NCBI GenBank assembly: GCA_900299145.1
Contig: OMIN01000079.1
Location: 1 to 49,073, forward strand
Origin: Betaproteobacteria bacterium
Lineage (GTDB): Bacteria; Pseudomonadota; Gammaproteobacteria; Burkholderiales; SG8-41
Reading direction: 5' to 3'
DNA length: 49,073 bases
The translations under genes were made by a program, and so were the position numbers. Shown in pieces: positions 24,920 to 33,575 of the stretch. The notes under the pieces are model-generated. The model worked only from the letters and a program-made list of their open reading frames with translations, made no database searches and was not told where the DNA came from. Numbering within the stretch: the stretch's first letter is position 1; the number at the start of each line of letters is the position of its first letter.

Positions 24920-27670
24920 ATGAATCACATTATGGTCAACACCGGCAGCGATGCCGCCAATAGTCCGGAAAATACACTGAACTCATTGCCGCAAAACCCG
25001 CTTCAGCCGAACTCCGGCGGAAGCCTCGTTGGCCGCTATCGGCTGTACCTGATCTGGACCTATCTGGGCGGGTCGGTGGCTGCGCTGGCAGTGACGTTTT
25101 TCCTCATTTTCCTCGGATTTGACTTCGCCAAACGGCAGTGGCTGGATTTTCTGGTGCTTGCGGTCTTCATAGTACCGCTATACACCATCCCGGATGTCTA
25201 TCTCATCATGCGGCAGATACGCCGCATCGCCGCCGTACTGAAAGTGATCGACAGTGGCGCGAAACCGGCATCAAGTGATACTTCCCGCGCGATCGTGGAC
25301 ATGCTCAATTTGCCGTTTCACTCGTTTCTGCGAGTGACGCTGTTTCACGGGCCGTCGGCTGCGGTTCTGGTCGCCATAGGCATGGCATCGGCCAATCATT
25401 TTCTCGGCAGCAACTGGGCCACTTGGCAAATTGTCGGGTTGACTGCGACTGTAATATTTTTCGCCGGCCCCGCCCATGCGATTTGCGAGTTTTTCATCAT
25501 CGCCACCCGGATGACGCCAGATGTCGAAATGCTTTGGCAGTACTGTGACCGCATTGAGCCGGAACATCGACGGGATCTCATCGCAATACGGTTGAAAAGC
25601 AAGCTGCTTTACATGTCGATTTTCGTCACGTTGTTGCCTCTGGTATTTCTGGCGGCCACCGTGCTGTTCAAGACCGATCTCATGCTGTCCGGACTTGGCA
25701 TCGAAACCTCGTTGGAGCAAATGGGGCCGCTGTTGAGTTGGGTCGCGGGCGTCGTCGTCGCATGCGTGATCGGTGTGTTGGCGATGTCGATCCTGACCGC
25801 GGCAGAAGTGTCACGGTCTGCCTCACGTCTTTCCCTGGCGATGCGCGCGGTGGAAAATGGTGATCTGTCGGTGATCCTGCGCGCCACCACCACCGACGAA
25901 TACGCGGAGCTGTATCGCGGTTTTAACCTGATGGTCGGCAATTTGCGCGAGGAAGCGCAGATACTGGCGCTGTCGCATGATCTTGCGGGCGAATTGGATC
26001 TGGACGTGTTGCTCGCGCGCATCATGCACGCGACCACGGAACTGCTGGATGCCGATCGCAGCACGCTGTTTTTGCACGACCGAAAAACCGGCGAACTATT
26101 TTCGCGTGTGGCCGAAGGGCTTTCCGTCAAGGAAATCCGCTTTCGCAGTTCGGCGGGCATTGCCGGTGCAGTGTTCAGCAGTGGCAAGACGGAGAACATC
26201 GCCGACCCGTATCACGATCCACGCTTTAACAAGGATGTCGATCGACGCACAGGGTACCGCACTGAAAGCATGCTGACCATGCCGATCATCAACAAGGCAG
26301 ATGTCTGCATCGGCGTGACGCAGGTGCTGAACAAGCGCGGCGGGAAGTTCACCAGCCGTGACGAATCGCGCCTAGGGGCGTTTACTGCGCAGATTGCAGT
26401 AGCGTTGGAAAACGCCAAGCTGTTCGAGGACGTACTCCGTGAGAAGAACTACAACGACAGTATCCTGCGCAGCACCAGCGATGGCATCGTGACGCTTGAC
26501 GCGCAGGACACCATACTTACCGCCAACGAGGCCGCGCTGCGTATTTTTGAACACGCGCGCGAGGAGGTCGTCAACAGACCTGCGGGCGAGTTCTTCAAGG
26601 GGGACGACGTCTGGGTGCTGCAAAATATCGATAAGGTGCGCAACGGCGGCAATCGCGAAATTACCGTAGGCGCGGAACTGAAGCTCGACAAGAAAGACCC
26701 GACTTCGGTCAATCTGGCGGTCAACCCGCTGCTGGACGCTGAAGGCGAGCATCTGGGTTCGATGATCGTGCTGGAAGACATTACCAGCGAAAAGCGCATG
26801 AAAAACACCATGGCGCGTTATATGTCGCCGGCGGTGGCGGATCAATTGCTGGCGGGCGGAGAATCGGTGCTGGGCGGTAAGGATCAGAAGGTGTCGATCC
26901 TGTTTTCGGATGTACGCGATTTCACCACGGTGTCCGAGGCGCTGGGCGCGCGCGAGACAGTGTCGATGCTCAATCAGTACTTCGAACGCATGGTCGACGT
27001 GGTATTGAGCAACCGCGGTGTGCTCGATAAATTCATCGGTGACGCGATTATGGCGCTGTTCGGTGTGCCTTTTAACGGCGAACGCGACGCCGACGATGCT
27101 GTGCGAGTCGCCAATGGCATGTTCCGCGCATTAAGCCTGCTTAACGCCCAGCGCGTAGCAGGTGGCGTGGACGCCATTGGCATCGGCGTGGGTATTTCCA
27201 CCGGCGTGGTGGTGGTGGGCAATATCGGTTCGCCCAAACGCATGGAATACACCGTGATTGGCGATCCGGTGAATCTGGCTTCGCGTCTTGAAGGCGTGAC
27301 CAAGACTTACGGCAGCAAGGTGCTGATCAGCGAAGCTACGCGTTTGGAGTTGAAAGAGCAGCACCTGCTGCGCGAGATCGATTTGCTGCGCGTGAAGGGC
27401 AAACACGAGCCGGTGGCGATTTATGAGGCGATGGATCATTTTACCGACGAAACCTTCCCCAACTTGCAACGTGCGGTGGTGCAGTTCAACGAAGGCATAC
27501 GCTGCTACCGTGGGCAGCGCTGGAATGACGCCATTGCGTGTTTTCAGGAAGTACTGAGCCTCAATCCCGACGACCGGCCGAGCAAGGTGTTTGTCGAACG
27601 TGCAGAAATTTTCAGGCAAACGCCACCGTCGCCTGACTGGGACGGCGTGTGGGTGATGACCGAAAAGTAA
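24920..27670 (+). CDS. Membrane-bound adenylate cyclase with HAMP, GAF and PAS domains
   Basis: A class III nucleotide cyclase of about 916 residues making cAMP in response to envelope or cytoplasmic signals. Order: about six hydrophobic segments (roughly residues 36-295), HAMP linker (292-350), GAF (351-504, LDADRSTLFLHD), PAS (507-624, STSDGIVTLDAQDTILTANE), cyclase (655-800) and a short TPR-like tail. The two metal aspartates lie in FSDVRDFTT and FIGDAIMALFG. K in PKRMEYTVIGD with the following Thr marks ATP rather than GTP specificity, and NLASRLE gives the transition-state Asn and Arg. An ATG at 24932 is an alternative start; neither has a strong Shine-Dalgarno, and TATACT lies just upstream. 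The stop overlaps the next Bug start (TAATG). Confidence 0.92.
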   Translation: MNHIMVNTGSDAANSPENTLNSLPQNPLQPNSGGSLVGRYRLYLIWTYLGGSVAALAVTFFLIFLGFDFAKRQWLDFLVLAVFIVPLYTIPDVYLIMRQIRRIAAVLKVIDSGAKPASSDTSRAIVDMLNLPFHSFLRVTLFHGPSAAVLVAIGMASANHFLGSNWATWQIVGLTATVIFFAGPAHAICEFFIIATRMTPDVEMLWQYCDRIEPEHRRDLIAIRLKSKLLYMSIFVTLLPLVFLAATVLFKTDLMLSGLGIETSLEQMGPLLSWVAGVVVACVIGVLAMSILTAAEVSRSASRLSLAMRAVENGDLSVILRATTTDEYAELYRGFNLMVGNLREEAQILALSHDLAGELDLDVLLARIMHATTELLDADRSTLFLHDRKTGELFSRVAEGLSVKEIRFRSSAGIAGAVFSSGKTENIADPYHDPRFNKDVDRRTGYRTESMLTMPIINKADVCIGVTQVLNKRGGKFTSRDESRLGAFTAQIAVALENAKLFEDVLREKNYNDSILRSTSDGIVTLDAQDTILTANEAALRIFEHAREEVVNRPAGEFFKGDDVWVLQNIDKVRNGGNREITVGAELKLDKKDPTSVNLAVNPLLDAEGEHLGSMIVLEDITSEKRMKNTMARYMSPAVADQLLAGGESVLGGKDQKVSILFSDVRDFTTVSEALGARETVSMLNQYFERMVDVVLSNRGVLDKFIGDAIMALFGVPFNGERDADDAVRVANGMFRALSLLNAQRVAGGVDAIGIGVGISTGVVVVGNIGSPKRMEYTVIGDPVNLASRLEGVTKTYGSKVLISEATRLELKEQHLLREIDLLRVKGKHEPVAIYEAMDHFTDETFPNLQRAVVQFNEGIRCYRGQRWNDAIACFQEVLSLNPDDRPSKVFVERAEIFRQTPPSPDWDGVWVMTEK

Positions 27671-28674
27671 TGTCTGATTATCGCGGCCGGGGCTTGAGGG
27701 AACGAATAATCAGGAAGGGGCCGGCAATTGCCGCCATCATTGGCTCGTATGGCGCATGCGTGCTTCCGGTGGCGATGGCTGCGCAAACGTATCCCGCGAG
27801 ACCGGTTCGGTTGGTAACCGCCGAGGTGGGCGCGGCGGGAGATTATTCTGCGCGCTTGCTGGCGCCCGGGCTGTCGGAAGTCTTCGGTCAGCAGTTCATT
27901 GTCGACAATCGTGGCGGCAGTGGCGTCATCCCGTTTGAAATCGTCGCCCGGGCGCCACCCGACGGCCATACGCTGCTGGTGTTTGGCAGCGCGGTGTGGC
28001 TGCTGCCTTTGCTGCAAAACGTTCCTTACAACCCGGTCACGGATTACGCGCCGATCACATTGGCCGTCACCACGCCGCTGCTGGTGGTGGTGAACCCGGC
28101 AGTGCCCGTGAAGTCGATCAGGGAATTGGTGGCTCTCGCCAGGGCAAAGCCGGGAGAACTGAATTATTCGTCGGGGATTTCCGGTTCAGCCACGCACTTG
28201 CCGGCAGAGTTGTTCAAATTCATGACGGGCGTGAACATCCTGCGCGTGGCTTACAAGGGTGGTGGGCCGGCGTTGAATGCGCTGCTGGGGGGCGAAGTGC
28301 AGGTGATGTTCGCCACTTCGAGCGGCGCCGCACCACAGGTTGCCGCAGGGCGATTACGCGCGTTGGCGGTGACCAGCGCGCGGCCGTCGGCGCTGTTTCC
28401 CGATTTGCCCACGGTTGCCGCGTCTGGTTTGCCGGGTTACGACGCGGCGTCCATCATGGGGGTATTTGCGCCCGCGAAAACACCCGCGGCCTTGATTGGT
28501 ATTCTCAATCGCGAAATTGTACGCCTGCTCAACAAGCCGGATTTGCGCGAGCGCTATAGCCGCGCCGGCGCCGAGGTGGTTGAGAGCACGCCGGAACAAC
28601 TGGCGGCCACGATGAAATCCGACATGATCATGATGGAGAAGGTGATTAAGGCGGCGGGAATACGTGCTCAGTGA
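27670..28674 (+). CDS. Bug/TctC-family substrate-binding protein, divergent ligand loop
   Basis: A 334-residue Bug protein overlapping the cyclase stop by one base, so it is co-translated with that regulator. The N-terminus is MSDYRGRGLRERIIRKG before a hydrophobic stretch ending at AMAAQ, a rather long charged n-region for a signal peptide. The first ligand loop is unusual: VRLVTAEVGAAGDYSARLLA replaces the standard PFxPGGxxDxxAR. VDNRGGSGVIPFEIVARAPPDGHTLLV and LRVAYKGGGPALNALLGGEV are normal. The changed loop suggests a different ligand contact. Pairing with an adenylate cyclase is notable but may be chance. Confidence 0.9.
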   Translation: MSDYRGRGLRERIIRKGPAIAAIIGSYGACVLPVAMAAQTYPARPVRLVTAEVGAAGDYSARLLAPGLSEVFGQQFIVDNRGGSGVIPFEIVARAPPDGHTLLVFGSAVWLLPLLQNVPYNPVTDYAPITLAVTTPLLVVVNPAVPVKSIRELVALARAKPGELNYSSGISGSATHLPAELFKFMTGVNILRVAYKGGGPALNALLGGEVQVMFATSSGAAPQVAAGRLRALAVTSARPSALFPDLPTVAASGLPGYDAASIMGVFAPAKTPAALIGILNREIVRLLNKPDLRERYSRAGAEVVESTPEQLAATMKSDMIMMEKVIKAAGIRAQ

Positions 28675-28732
28675 GCGGTAATGCGCAGTAAGCAGTAAAC
28701 CGTGAACGGCAGGCGCTCGGCAGGATGGAGCG

Positions 28733-29749
28733 TCAATCCGGCTTGATGCCGTGTTCTTTCACCACCTTGGCCCATTTGGCGACATCCTGCCGGTTGGCCT
28801 CGGCGAACTGTTCCGGTGTATTGGCGACGACAAATGCGCCAACGCTTGCCAGACGTTCTAGCGATTCCGGCGACTTGATGATTTTGACCACTTCACCATG
28901 CAGTTTGTCGATCAGCGGGCGCGGCGTTCCAGCGGGGGCGAACAGTCCATAGTAAGTGCTCGACGTGAAGCGCGGAAATCCGGATTCGTTGAGCGTGGGT
29001 ACTTGCGGAAAGATCGTCAGGCGTTCCATGGCGGCCACGCCAATTGAGCGTAATTTTCCAGCGCGTACATGGCCCATGAAAACGCCGGTGTTGGCGAACA
29101 GCAAATCGGTTTCGCCACCCAGCATGGCCACCACGGCGGGGCCGGCGCCCTTGAACGGCACGTGGAGTACTTTGATGCCGGCCTGTTGTGCAAACAGCAC
29201 CAGTGCAAGATGGCCACCCGCGCCATTGCCCGATGACGCCCAACTGATTTTGCCTGGGTTGGCTTTACCGAACGCTACAATGTCCTGCACGGTTTTTGCC
29301 GCAAACGACGGGTGCGCCACCAGCATGTTCGGCACGTCGACAAAATTGGTAATCGGTGCGTAATCCTTCACCGGGTCGTAGCCGATTTTGTCGTAGAGCA
29401 GCGTTGGAAATGTATGCGTATTGCCCGAGCCGACCAGCAGCGTGTAACCATCGGGCGCGGCTTTGGCCACCAGTTCGCCCGCAATCAACCCGCCACCGCC
29501 ACCACGATTTTCATAAACAATTGGTTGGCCGAGCACCTCGCCGAGCTTTAATGCAATGGGCCGCGCGATTACATCCGTGCCGCCGCCGGGCGCGTACGGA
29601 ACTATCCAGCGTATTGGGCGGTTGGGGTAGGTGCCCTGTGCGCTGACCGATGCCGGCAAAACGGCTGCGATGCCGAAAATCCCCAATAGACAGCATGCGC
29701 CGAATGCTCTTAAATCATTACGCTGTTTGGCGGTGAGTATGCCGATCAC
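28733..29749 (-). CDS. Bug/TctC-family substrate-binding protein
   Basis: A 338-residue Bug protein, convergent with the previous Bug gene. It starts with GTG at 29749 behind a GGAGG 7-8 bases upstream. Signal peptide: RAFGACCLLGIFGIAAVLPA, cleaved near SVSAQG. Core segments are RWIVPYAPGGGTDVIARPIA, VYENRGGGGGLIAGELVA (Glu replaces the usual Asp of VDNR), PDGYTLLVGS, HVPFKGAGPAVVAMLGGETD and PQVPTLNESGFPRF. AT-rich repeat copy 7 lies 31 bp upstream of the start in the gap shared with the MBL-rhodanese gene. Confidence 0.93.
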   Translation of the reverse strand: MIGILTAKQRNDLRAFGACCLLGIFGIAAVLPASVSAQGTYPNRPIRWIVPYAPGGGTDVIARPIALKLGEVLGQPIVYENRGGGGGLIAGELVAKAAPDGYTLLVGSGNTHTFPTLLYDKIGYDPVKDYAPITNFVDVPNMLVAHPSFAAKTVQDIVAFGKANPGKISWASSGNGAGGHLALVLFAQQAGIKVLHVPFKGAGPAVVAMLGGETDLLFANTGVFMGHVRAGKLRSIGVAAMERLTIFPQVPTLNESGFPRFTSSTYYGLFAPAGTPRPLIDKLHGEVVKIIKSPESLERLASVGAFVVANTPEQFAEANRQDVAKWAKVVKEHGIKPD

Positions 29750-29780
29750 AATGCTGCCTCCAGTGAACTGAGAATATTTT

Positions 29781-29798
29781 TAAGTATTTGATTTTATT
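29781..29798 (-). repeat. Dispersed AT-rich repeat, copy 7 (one mismatch)
   Basis: Plus strand TAAGTATTTGATTTTATT, in the intergenic region between the divergent Bug (start 29749) and MBL-rhodanese (start 29930) genes, so it could lie within either promoter. Confidence 0.75.
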
Positions 29799-29929
29799 AA
29801 CTATTTTTTAATTGGCGAATTCATTGCCCGCAACACGCCGTGCCCCGCATTTTTACCCGCGTCGGTATCGCCGTCAAATGACCGTGACGGGCGCGCGCCG
29901 AGCCGATATCCGGGTAGAAGGAGATTTTG

Positions 29930-31000
29930 ATGATTTTCCGGCAACTGTTTGATCCGCAATCGTCCACTTACAGCTATCTGCTGGCCGATGAAAAAAGCGG
30001 CGAAGCCGTGCTGATTGATCCCGTGTTTGAACAGGCGCGGCGTGACCGTGCGCTGCTGGCGGAATTGGGCGTGACTTTGCGCTACACACTGGAAACCCAC
30101 GTGCACGCCGATCACGTCACCGGGGCATGGTTGCTCAAGCAGCGGTTGGGCAGCCGCATTGCGCTGTCTGCCGCGAGCAGCGCGGAGGGGATCGACGTGC
30201 CGCTGGCGCACGGCGATCGCGTACCCTTCGGCGAGCGTTATCTGGAAGCGCGGGAAACACCGGGGCACACCAACGGCTGCATGACCTTTGTACTCGACGA
30301 TGAATCAATGGCGTTCACCGGCGATGCGCTGCTGATCCGTGGCTGCGGCCGCACCGATTTTCAGCAGGGCAGTGCGCGAACGCTGTATCGTTCCGTGCAC
30401 AGCCAGATATTCACGCTGCCGCCTTCATGCCTGCTGTACCCGGGGCATGATTACCGCGGCCTGACTGTCACCAGCGTGGATGAAGAACGGCGGCTGAATC
30501 CGCGGTTGGGCAGTGGCATCGGTGAAGCGGATTTCGCCGGCTATATGAATAATCTGGGATTGCCCCATCCGAAGCAGATTGATGTCGCCGTGCCCGCGAA
30601 TCAGCGGTGCGGCAAGCTGGCCGACGGACAAACGCTGGCGGCCGAACCCGCATGGGCGCCGCTCACCTTTACCTTTGCCGGCATCTGGGAAATTGTGCCG
30701 CATGCTCTCGAAGAAATTTCCAGTAACGTGCAAGTGGTTGATGTGCGCGAAGCCACGGAATTCAGCGGCCCCTTGGGGCACATCAAGGGGGCTGTCCTCA
30801 TTCCGCTGGGTGAATTGGCGGCGCGCGCGGGCGAACTGTCGCGCGAGCGGCCAGTGGTCGCGGTGTGCCGTTCCGGCGCGCGTTCGGCACAAGCCTGTGT
30901 AATTCTTCAACGACAGGGATACAACGACGTGGCGAATCTGGCGGGCGGCATGCTGCGCTGGCGCGCGGAAGGTTTTGCGGTGCAAGGGGGGCGGCAGTAG
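29930..31000 (+). CDS. Persulfide dioxygenase-like MBL-fold protein fused to rhodanese
   Basis: A 356-residue fusion. Residues 1-230 form an ETHE1-like metallo-beta-lactamase domain with [10 protein letters not shown] (HxHxDH near residue 57), [30 protein letters not shown] and [14 protein letters not shown]. Residues about 255-356 form a rhodanese domain with active Cys in [14 protein letters not shown] near 314. ETHE1 enzymes oxidise glutathione persulfide to sulfite, and the rhodanese part moves sulfane sulfur; the fusion suggests sulfide or sulfane-sulfur detoxification. I chose the ATG at 29930, 8 bases after AGAAGGAG, over the in-frame TTG at 29927. It stands alone; no sulfide:quinone reductase is nearby. 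Confidence 0.92.
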   Translation: MIFRQLFDPQSSTYSYLLADEKSGEAVLIDPVFEQARRDRALLAELGVTLRYTLETHVHADHVTGAWLLKQRLGSRIALSAASSAEGIDVPLAHGDRVPFGERYLEARETPGHTNGCMTFVLDDESMAFTGDALLIRGCGRTDFQQGSARTLYRSVHSQIFTLPPSCLLYPGHDYRGLTVTSVDEERRLNPRLGSGIGEADFAGYMNNLGLPHPKQIDVAVPANQRCGKLADGQTLAAEPAWAPLTFTFAGIWEIVPHALEEISSNVQVVDVREATEFSGPLGHIKGAVLIPLGELAARAGELSRERPVVAVCRSGARSAQACVILQRQGYNDVANLAGGMLRWRAEGFAVQGGRQ

Positions 31001-31066
31001 CTGCAATATCCGACAGCGCGCGGGCCTGGCTTGCAACTATAATGGCGTGGCCTTCCTTATCTGAAA

Positions 31067-32047
31067 ATGCGAATGAGACGCGCCATAGCCTCAGCCTGGG
31101 TGTTTCTTGCAATGACTGCGGACACGGGTGTGTTTGCGCAAAGCTGGAAGCCCGACAAAAATATCGAAATTAATATCGGCCTGTCGGCGGGTAGCTCGCA
31201 GGATCGCACGGGCCGCGCGTTGCAAAAGGTTTGGCAGGAAAACAAGGTTCTCACGGTGCCGGTCAACGTGGTCAACCGCGCCAGCGGTGGCGGTGCGTTG
31301 GCGCTGACTGCATTGGCGCAACATCCCGGAGACGGGCATTTTCTGTATGTTTCGTCCCCGACCTTCCTGACCAGCTACATCACCGGGTTGAGCAAGTATC
31401 AGCATAGTGACTTCACGCCCCTGGCGCTGCTGGGAAAACAATATCTCGCAATTGCCACGCGGCCTGAATCTGCCGTCAAATCGGGCCGTGATTTGATGGA
31501 GCGTCTCAAGCGTGATCCGTATGGATACAGCATCGGCATTAACGGGGCAGGCGGTACGCTGCACATTGTGAGCGGATTATTGATACGCGCGGTGGGTGGC
31601 GATCCGAAAAAAGCGCGAATTACCGTCTTTACCGGCGCTGAGTTGATGACCGCTGGCATCGGCGGTCATGTCGAATCCATCGTCACGGTGGCGTCCAACA
31701 TACTGCCGCATGTCGAATCCGGCAAACTCAACATGCTGGCGGTGACTTCGCCGCGGCGTCTGACTGGTGCGCTGGCTACGGTACCGACGTTTCAGGAACA
31801 GGGCGTCGATCTGGTGCTGCAAAACTGGGCAGCGCTGTTCGGTGCCAAAGGCCTGAACGCGCAGCAACGGGCTTACTGGGACAGCCTTATCTCGGCCACC
31901 GTCGCCATGCCCGCGTGGAAAACATTTGTTGAATCGAATCAGTGGGAACCGGAATATCTCAACAGCGCCGAGTTCCGCAGGTACCTCGCGGCCGAAGACA
32001 AACGGCTGCGTTCAGCACTTGCCGATCTCGGGCTGGCAAAACAGTAG
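31067..32047 (+). CDS. Divergent Bug/TctC-like substrate-binding protein
   Basis: A 326-residue protein with a signal peptide ending at GVFAQ (about residue 25). It keeps the overall Bug layout, including VNRASGGGALALTALAQHPG, GINGAGGTLHIVSGLLI, ESGKLNMLAVTSPRRL and ALATVPTFQEQGVD. It lacks the canonical PFxPGG loop, having INIGLSAGSSQDRTGRAL instead, and reads GDGHFLYV in place of DGYTLL. It is the most distant of the Bug proteins here, so ligand type is uncertain. A TATAAT box at 31038-31043 lies just upstream, without an obvious -35 partner. It converges on the MaoC-like gene, whose stop is 17 bp beyond its own. Confidence 0.85.
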   Translation: MRMRRAIASAWVFLAMTADTGVFAQSWKPDKNIEINIGLSAGSSQDRTGRALQKVWQENKVLTVPVNVVNRASGGGALALTALAQHPGDGHFLYVSSPTFLTSYITGLSKYQHSDFTPLALLGKQYLAIATRPESAVKSGRDLMERLKRDPYGYSIGINGAGGTLHIVSGLLIRAVGGDPKKARITVFTGAELMTAGIGGHVESIVTVASNILPHVESGKLNMLAVTSPRRLTGALATVPTFQEQGVDLVLQNWAALFGAKGLNAQQRAYWDSLISATVAMPAWKTFVESNQWEPEYLNSAEFRRYLAAEDKRLRSALADLGLAKQ

Positions 32048-32063
32048 TGCACGCAAGGGAGCG

Positions 32064-32600
32064 CTACTGGCAGATGACCGTCGCCTTGCCCTCACGATCC
32101 CAGCGCGGGGTGGTTGTCGGGTATTTGAGTGACGGCAACGCCACGGTCACGGTGCCCGTCATGCCGACACGGCGGGGCGTCTTGGATTCCATGGCAAGCT
32201 CGACCAGATTGAGGCCGTTTTCCTGCCACCGCTTCTGAATTTTGCCACCGACGTGGATGATCTCACCCGCCAGATGGAAATCGGTGATGCGGAAGGTGGC
32301 GGCACGCACGCGCCCATAGATGCCCATCCAGTCTGACACCACGCGCTCCCATAGCATCAGGCACGAGTTGTTTTGAAGGAAAATGCCGGGCGCAGCGCCG
32401 CGTTTTTGCGCCACGCGTTCGTTGTGATGGAGGCCGGGAAAGTTGCGCGTTGCGCCGACGAACATGATCATGCGCTGATAGGTCAGATTGAAATCGACGG
32501 CGGGAATGTCATCGCCCTCCTTGACCTGTTCAAAATAGACTTGGGGTGGAATCGGCCAGCGGACGGTGTTGTCCACGGCGGGGTAAAAGGTGGTTTCCAT
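32064..32600 (-). CDS. MaoC-like/FAS1-type dehydratase domain protein (second of pair)
   Basis: A 178-residue protein likely forming one half of a hot-dog-fold dehydratase or hydratase acting on acyl-CoA-type substrates. FVGATRNFPGLHHNERVAQK (about residues 51-70) matches the MaoC active-site region where Asp/His normally sit; here the segment is NFPGLHHN. The rest (GRVRAATFRITDF, EIIHVGGKI) fits the hot-dog beta strands. I chose the ATG at 32600 with a GGAG upstream; a longer frame to 32873 overlaps the neighbouring gene. It follows the other dehydratase gene by about 80 bp on the minus strand, and the two probably act as a heterodimer. Confidence 0.8.
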   Translation of the reverse strand: METTFYPAVDNTVRWPIPPQVYFEQVKEGDDIPAVDFNLTYQRMIMFVGATRNFPGLHHNERVAQKRGAAPGIFLQNNSCLMLWERVVSDWMGIYGRVRAATFRITDFHLAGEIIHVGGKIQKRWQENGLNLVELAMESKTPRRVGMTGTVTVALPSLKYPTTTPRWDREGKATVICQ

Positions 32601-32680
32601 TGATGTTGTCTCCTGCAAAGCCGTTGTAGGAATGTTCGGTGGGAATTCTGGCGGGATATCCGGCGCGGTGTTTGACGCAC

Positions 32681-33310
32681 CTAGCGGACGATGTCTTTTT
32701 CCGCCTTGCGCGTGAAACGGTAGTTGCCCTGCGTCGCCTTGGCCACGAGCTCGCCCTTCTGGTTGAAGTAGCTTGTGGTGTAGCCGAGGAATGCGCCTAC
32801 GCCGACACGCGTTTCTTTCGGCGAAACGTGGTGCAGCACCCGGCCCATGGTAGTGAGCCGGTCGCCGAGGCACACCGGCTCGAAGTATTCGATGGTCATG
32901 TCGGTAAAGAACCCGGCATTGGTCGGCGGCATCGGTGGGTCTCCACTGGTCGGCGCGCGGGCCGCCAGTTGCGATTGATAATCGACATCAGCGTCCAGCG
33001 GGAAGCGCGTCGATTGGCCGGGCCGCCAGTTGCCGGAATACGTCGGAACCTCCTTCACCATGGCCCATGGCACCACCTGGCTGCGATAGCCCGCCATGCG
33101 CGCGATTTCTTCGTCCCAATACGTCAGGTTGCCGATCTCGGCGGGTTCGCAATAGCGCGAAATCATCACTTTGTCGACGCGCTCGTCGGCGACCAGAACC
33201 ACGCCGCCGGAATAGTCTTCGCCAATGTGGCTGGCGGTGTCTTCCCAGGTGACATTGGGATCGCCCTGCGGGGCTTGCGCCGGGGCTTTTTTGTCTTCAG
33301 ATTGAGACAT
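32681..33310 (-). CDS. MaoC/FAS1-like dehydratase domain protein (first of pair)
   Basis: A 209-residue protein with an N-terminal FAS1-like dehydratase segment (VMISRYCEPAEIGNLTYWDE near residues 48-67) and a hot-dog C-terminus (TDMTIEYFEPVCLGDRLTTM, then RVGVGAFLGYTTSYFNQKGE). Such proteins hydrate enoyl-CoA or dehydrate hydroxyacyl-CoA, and commonly occur as split pairs with a second half as here. It begins with ATG at 33310 and an acidic, Lys- and Ala-rich tail of about 20 residues, disordered in appearance. It is divergent from the UGSC selenoprotein gene at 33576 with about 265 bp between; I see no RNA gene or repeat copy in that gap. Confidence 0.82.
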   Translation of the reverse strand: MSQSEDKKAPAQAPQGDPNVTWEDTASHIGEDYSGGVVLVADERVDKVMISRYCEPAEIGNLTYWDEEIARMAGYRSQVVPWAMVKEVPTYSGNWRPGQSTRFPLDADVDYQSQLAARAPTSGDPPMPPTNAGFFTDMTIEYFEPVCLGDRLTTMGRVLHHVSPKETRVGVGAFLGYTTSYFNQKGELVAKATQGNYRFTRKAEKDIVR

Positions 33311-33575
33311 GGTTTTCTCCGTTCATTCTCGGGTTGATACAGCGATACACGATTCGCCAGCACGCTGCCCGCGCCGGGCCTTCAAGATGTGGGCTTGCGT
33401 CGTGACGGGGGTTGCGGGTAGCCGCGTTAAATTACTCCGCGCCAGTCGCCCATGTCAATTGAGTGGCGAGGGGTGGCGGGCCTGAGCATTACGCACACGG
33501 CAATCGCATGCACCTTCGGAGCGCCACGGCAAAATCCGCTACACTCGCCGGTGAACACATTCGTTGGGAGTCACC

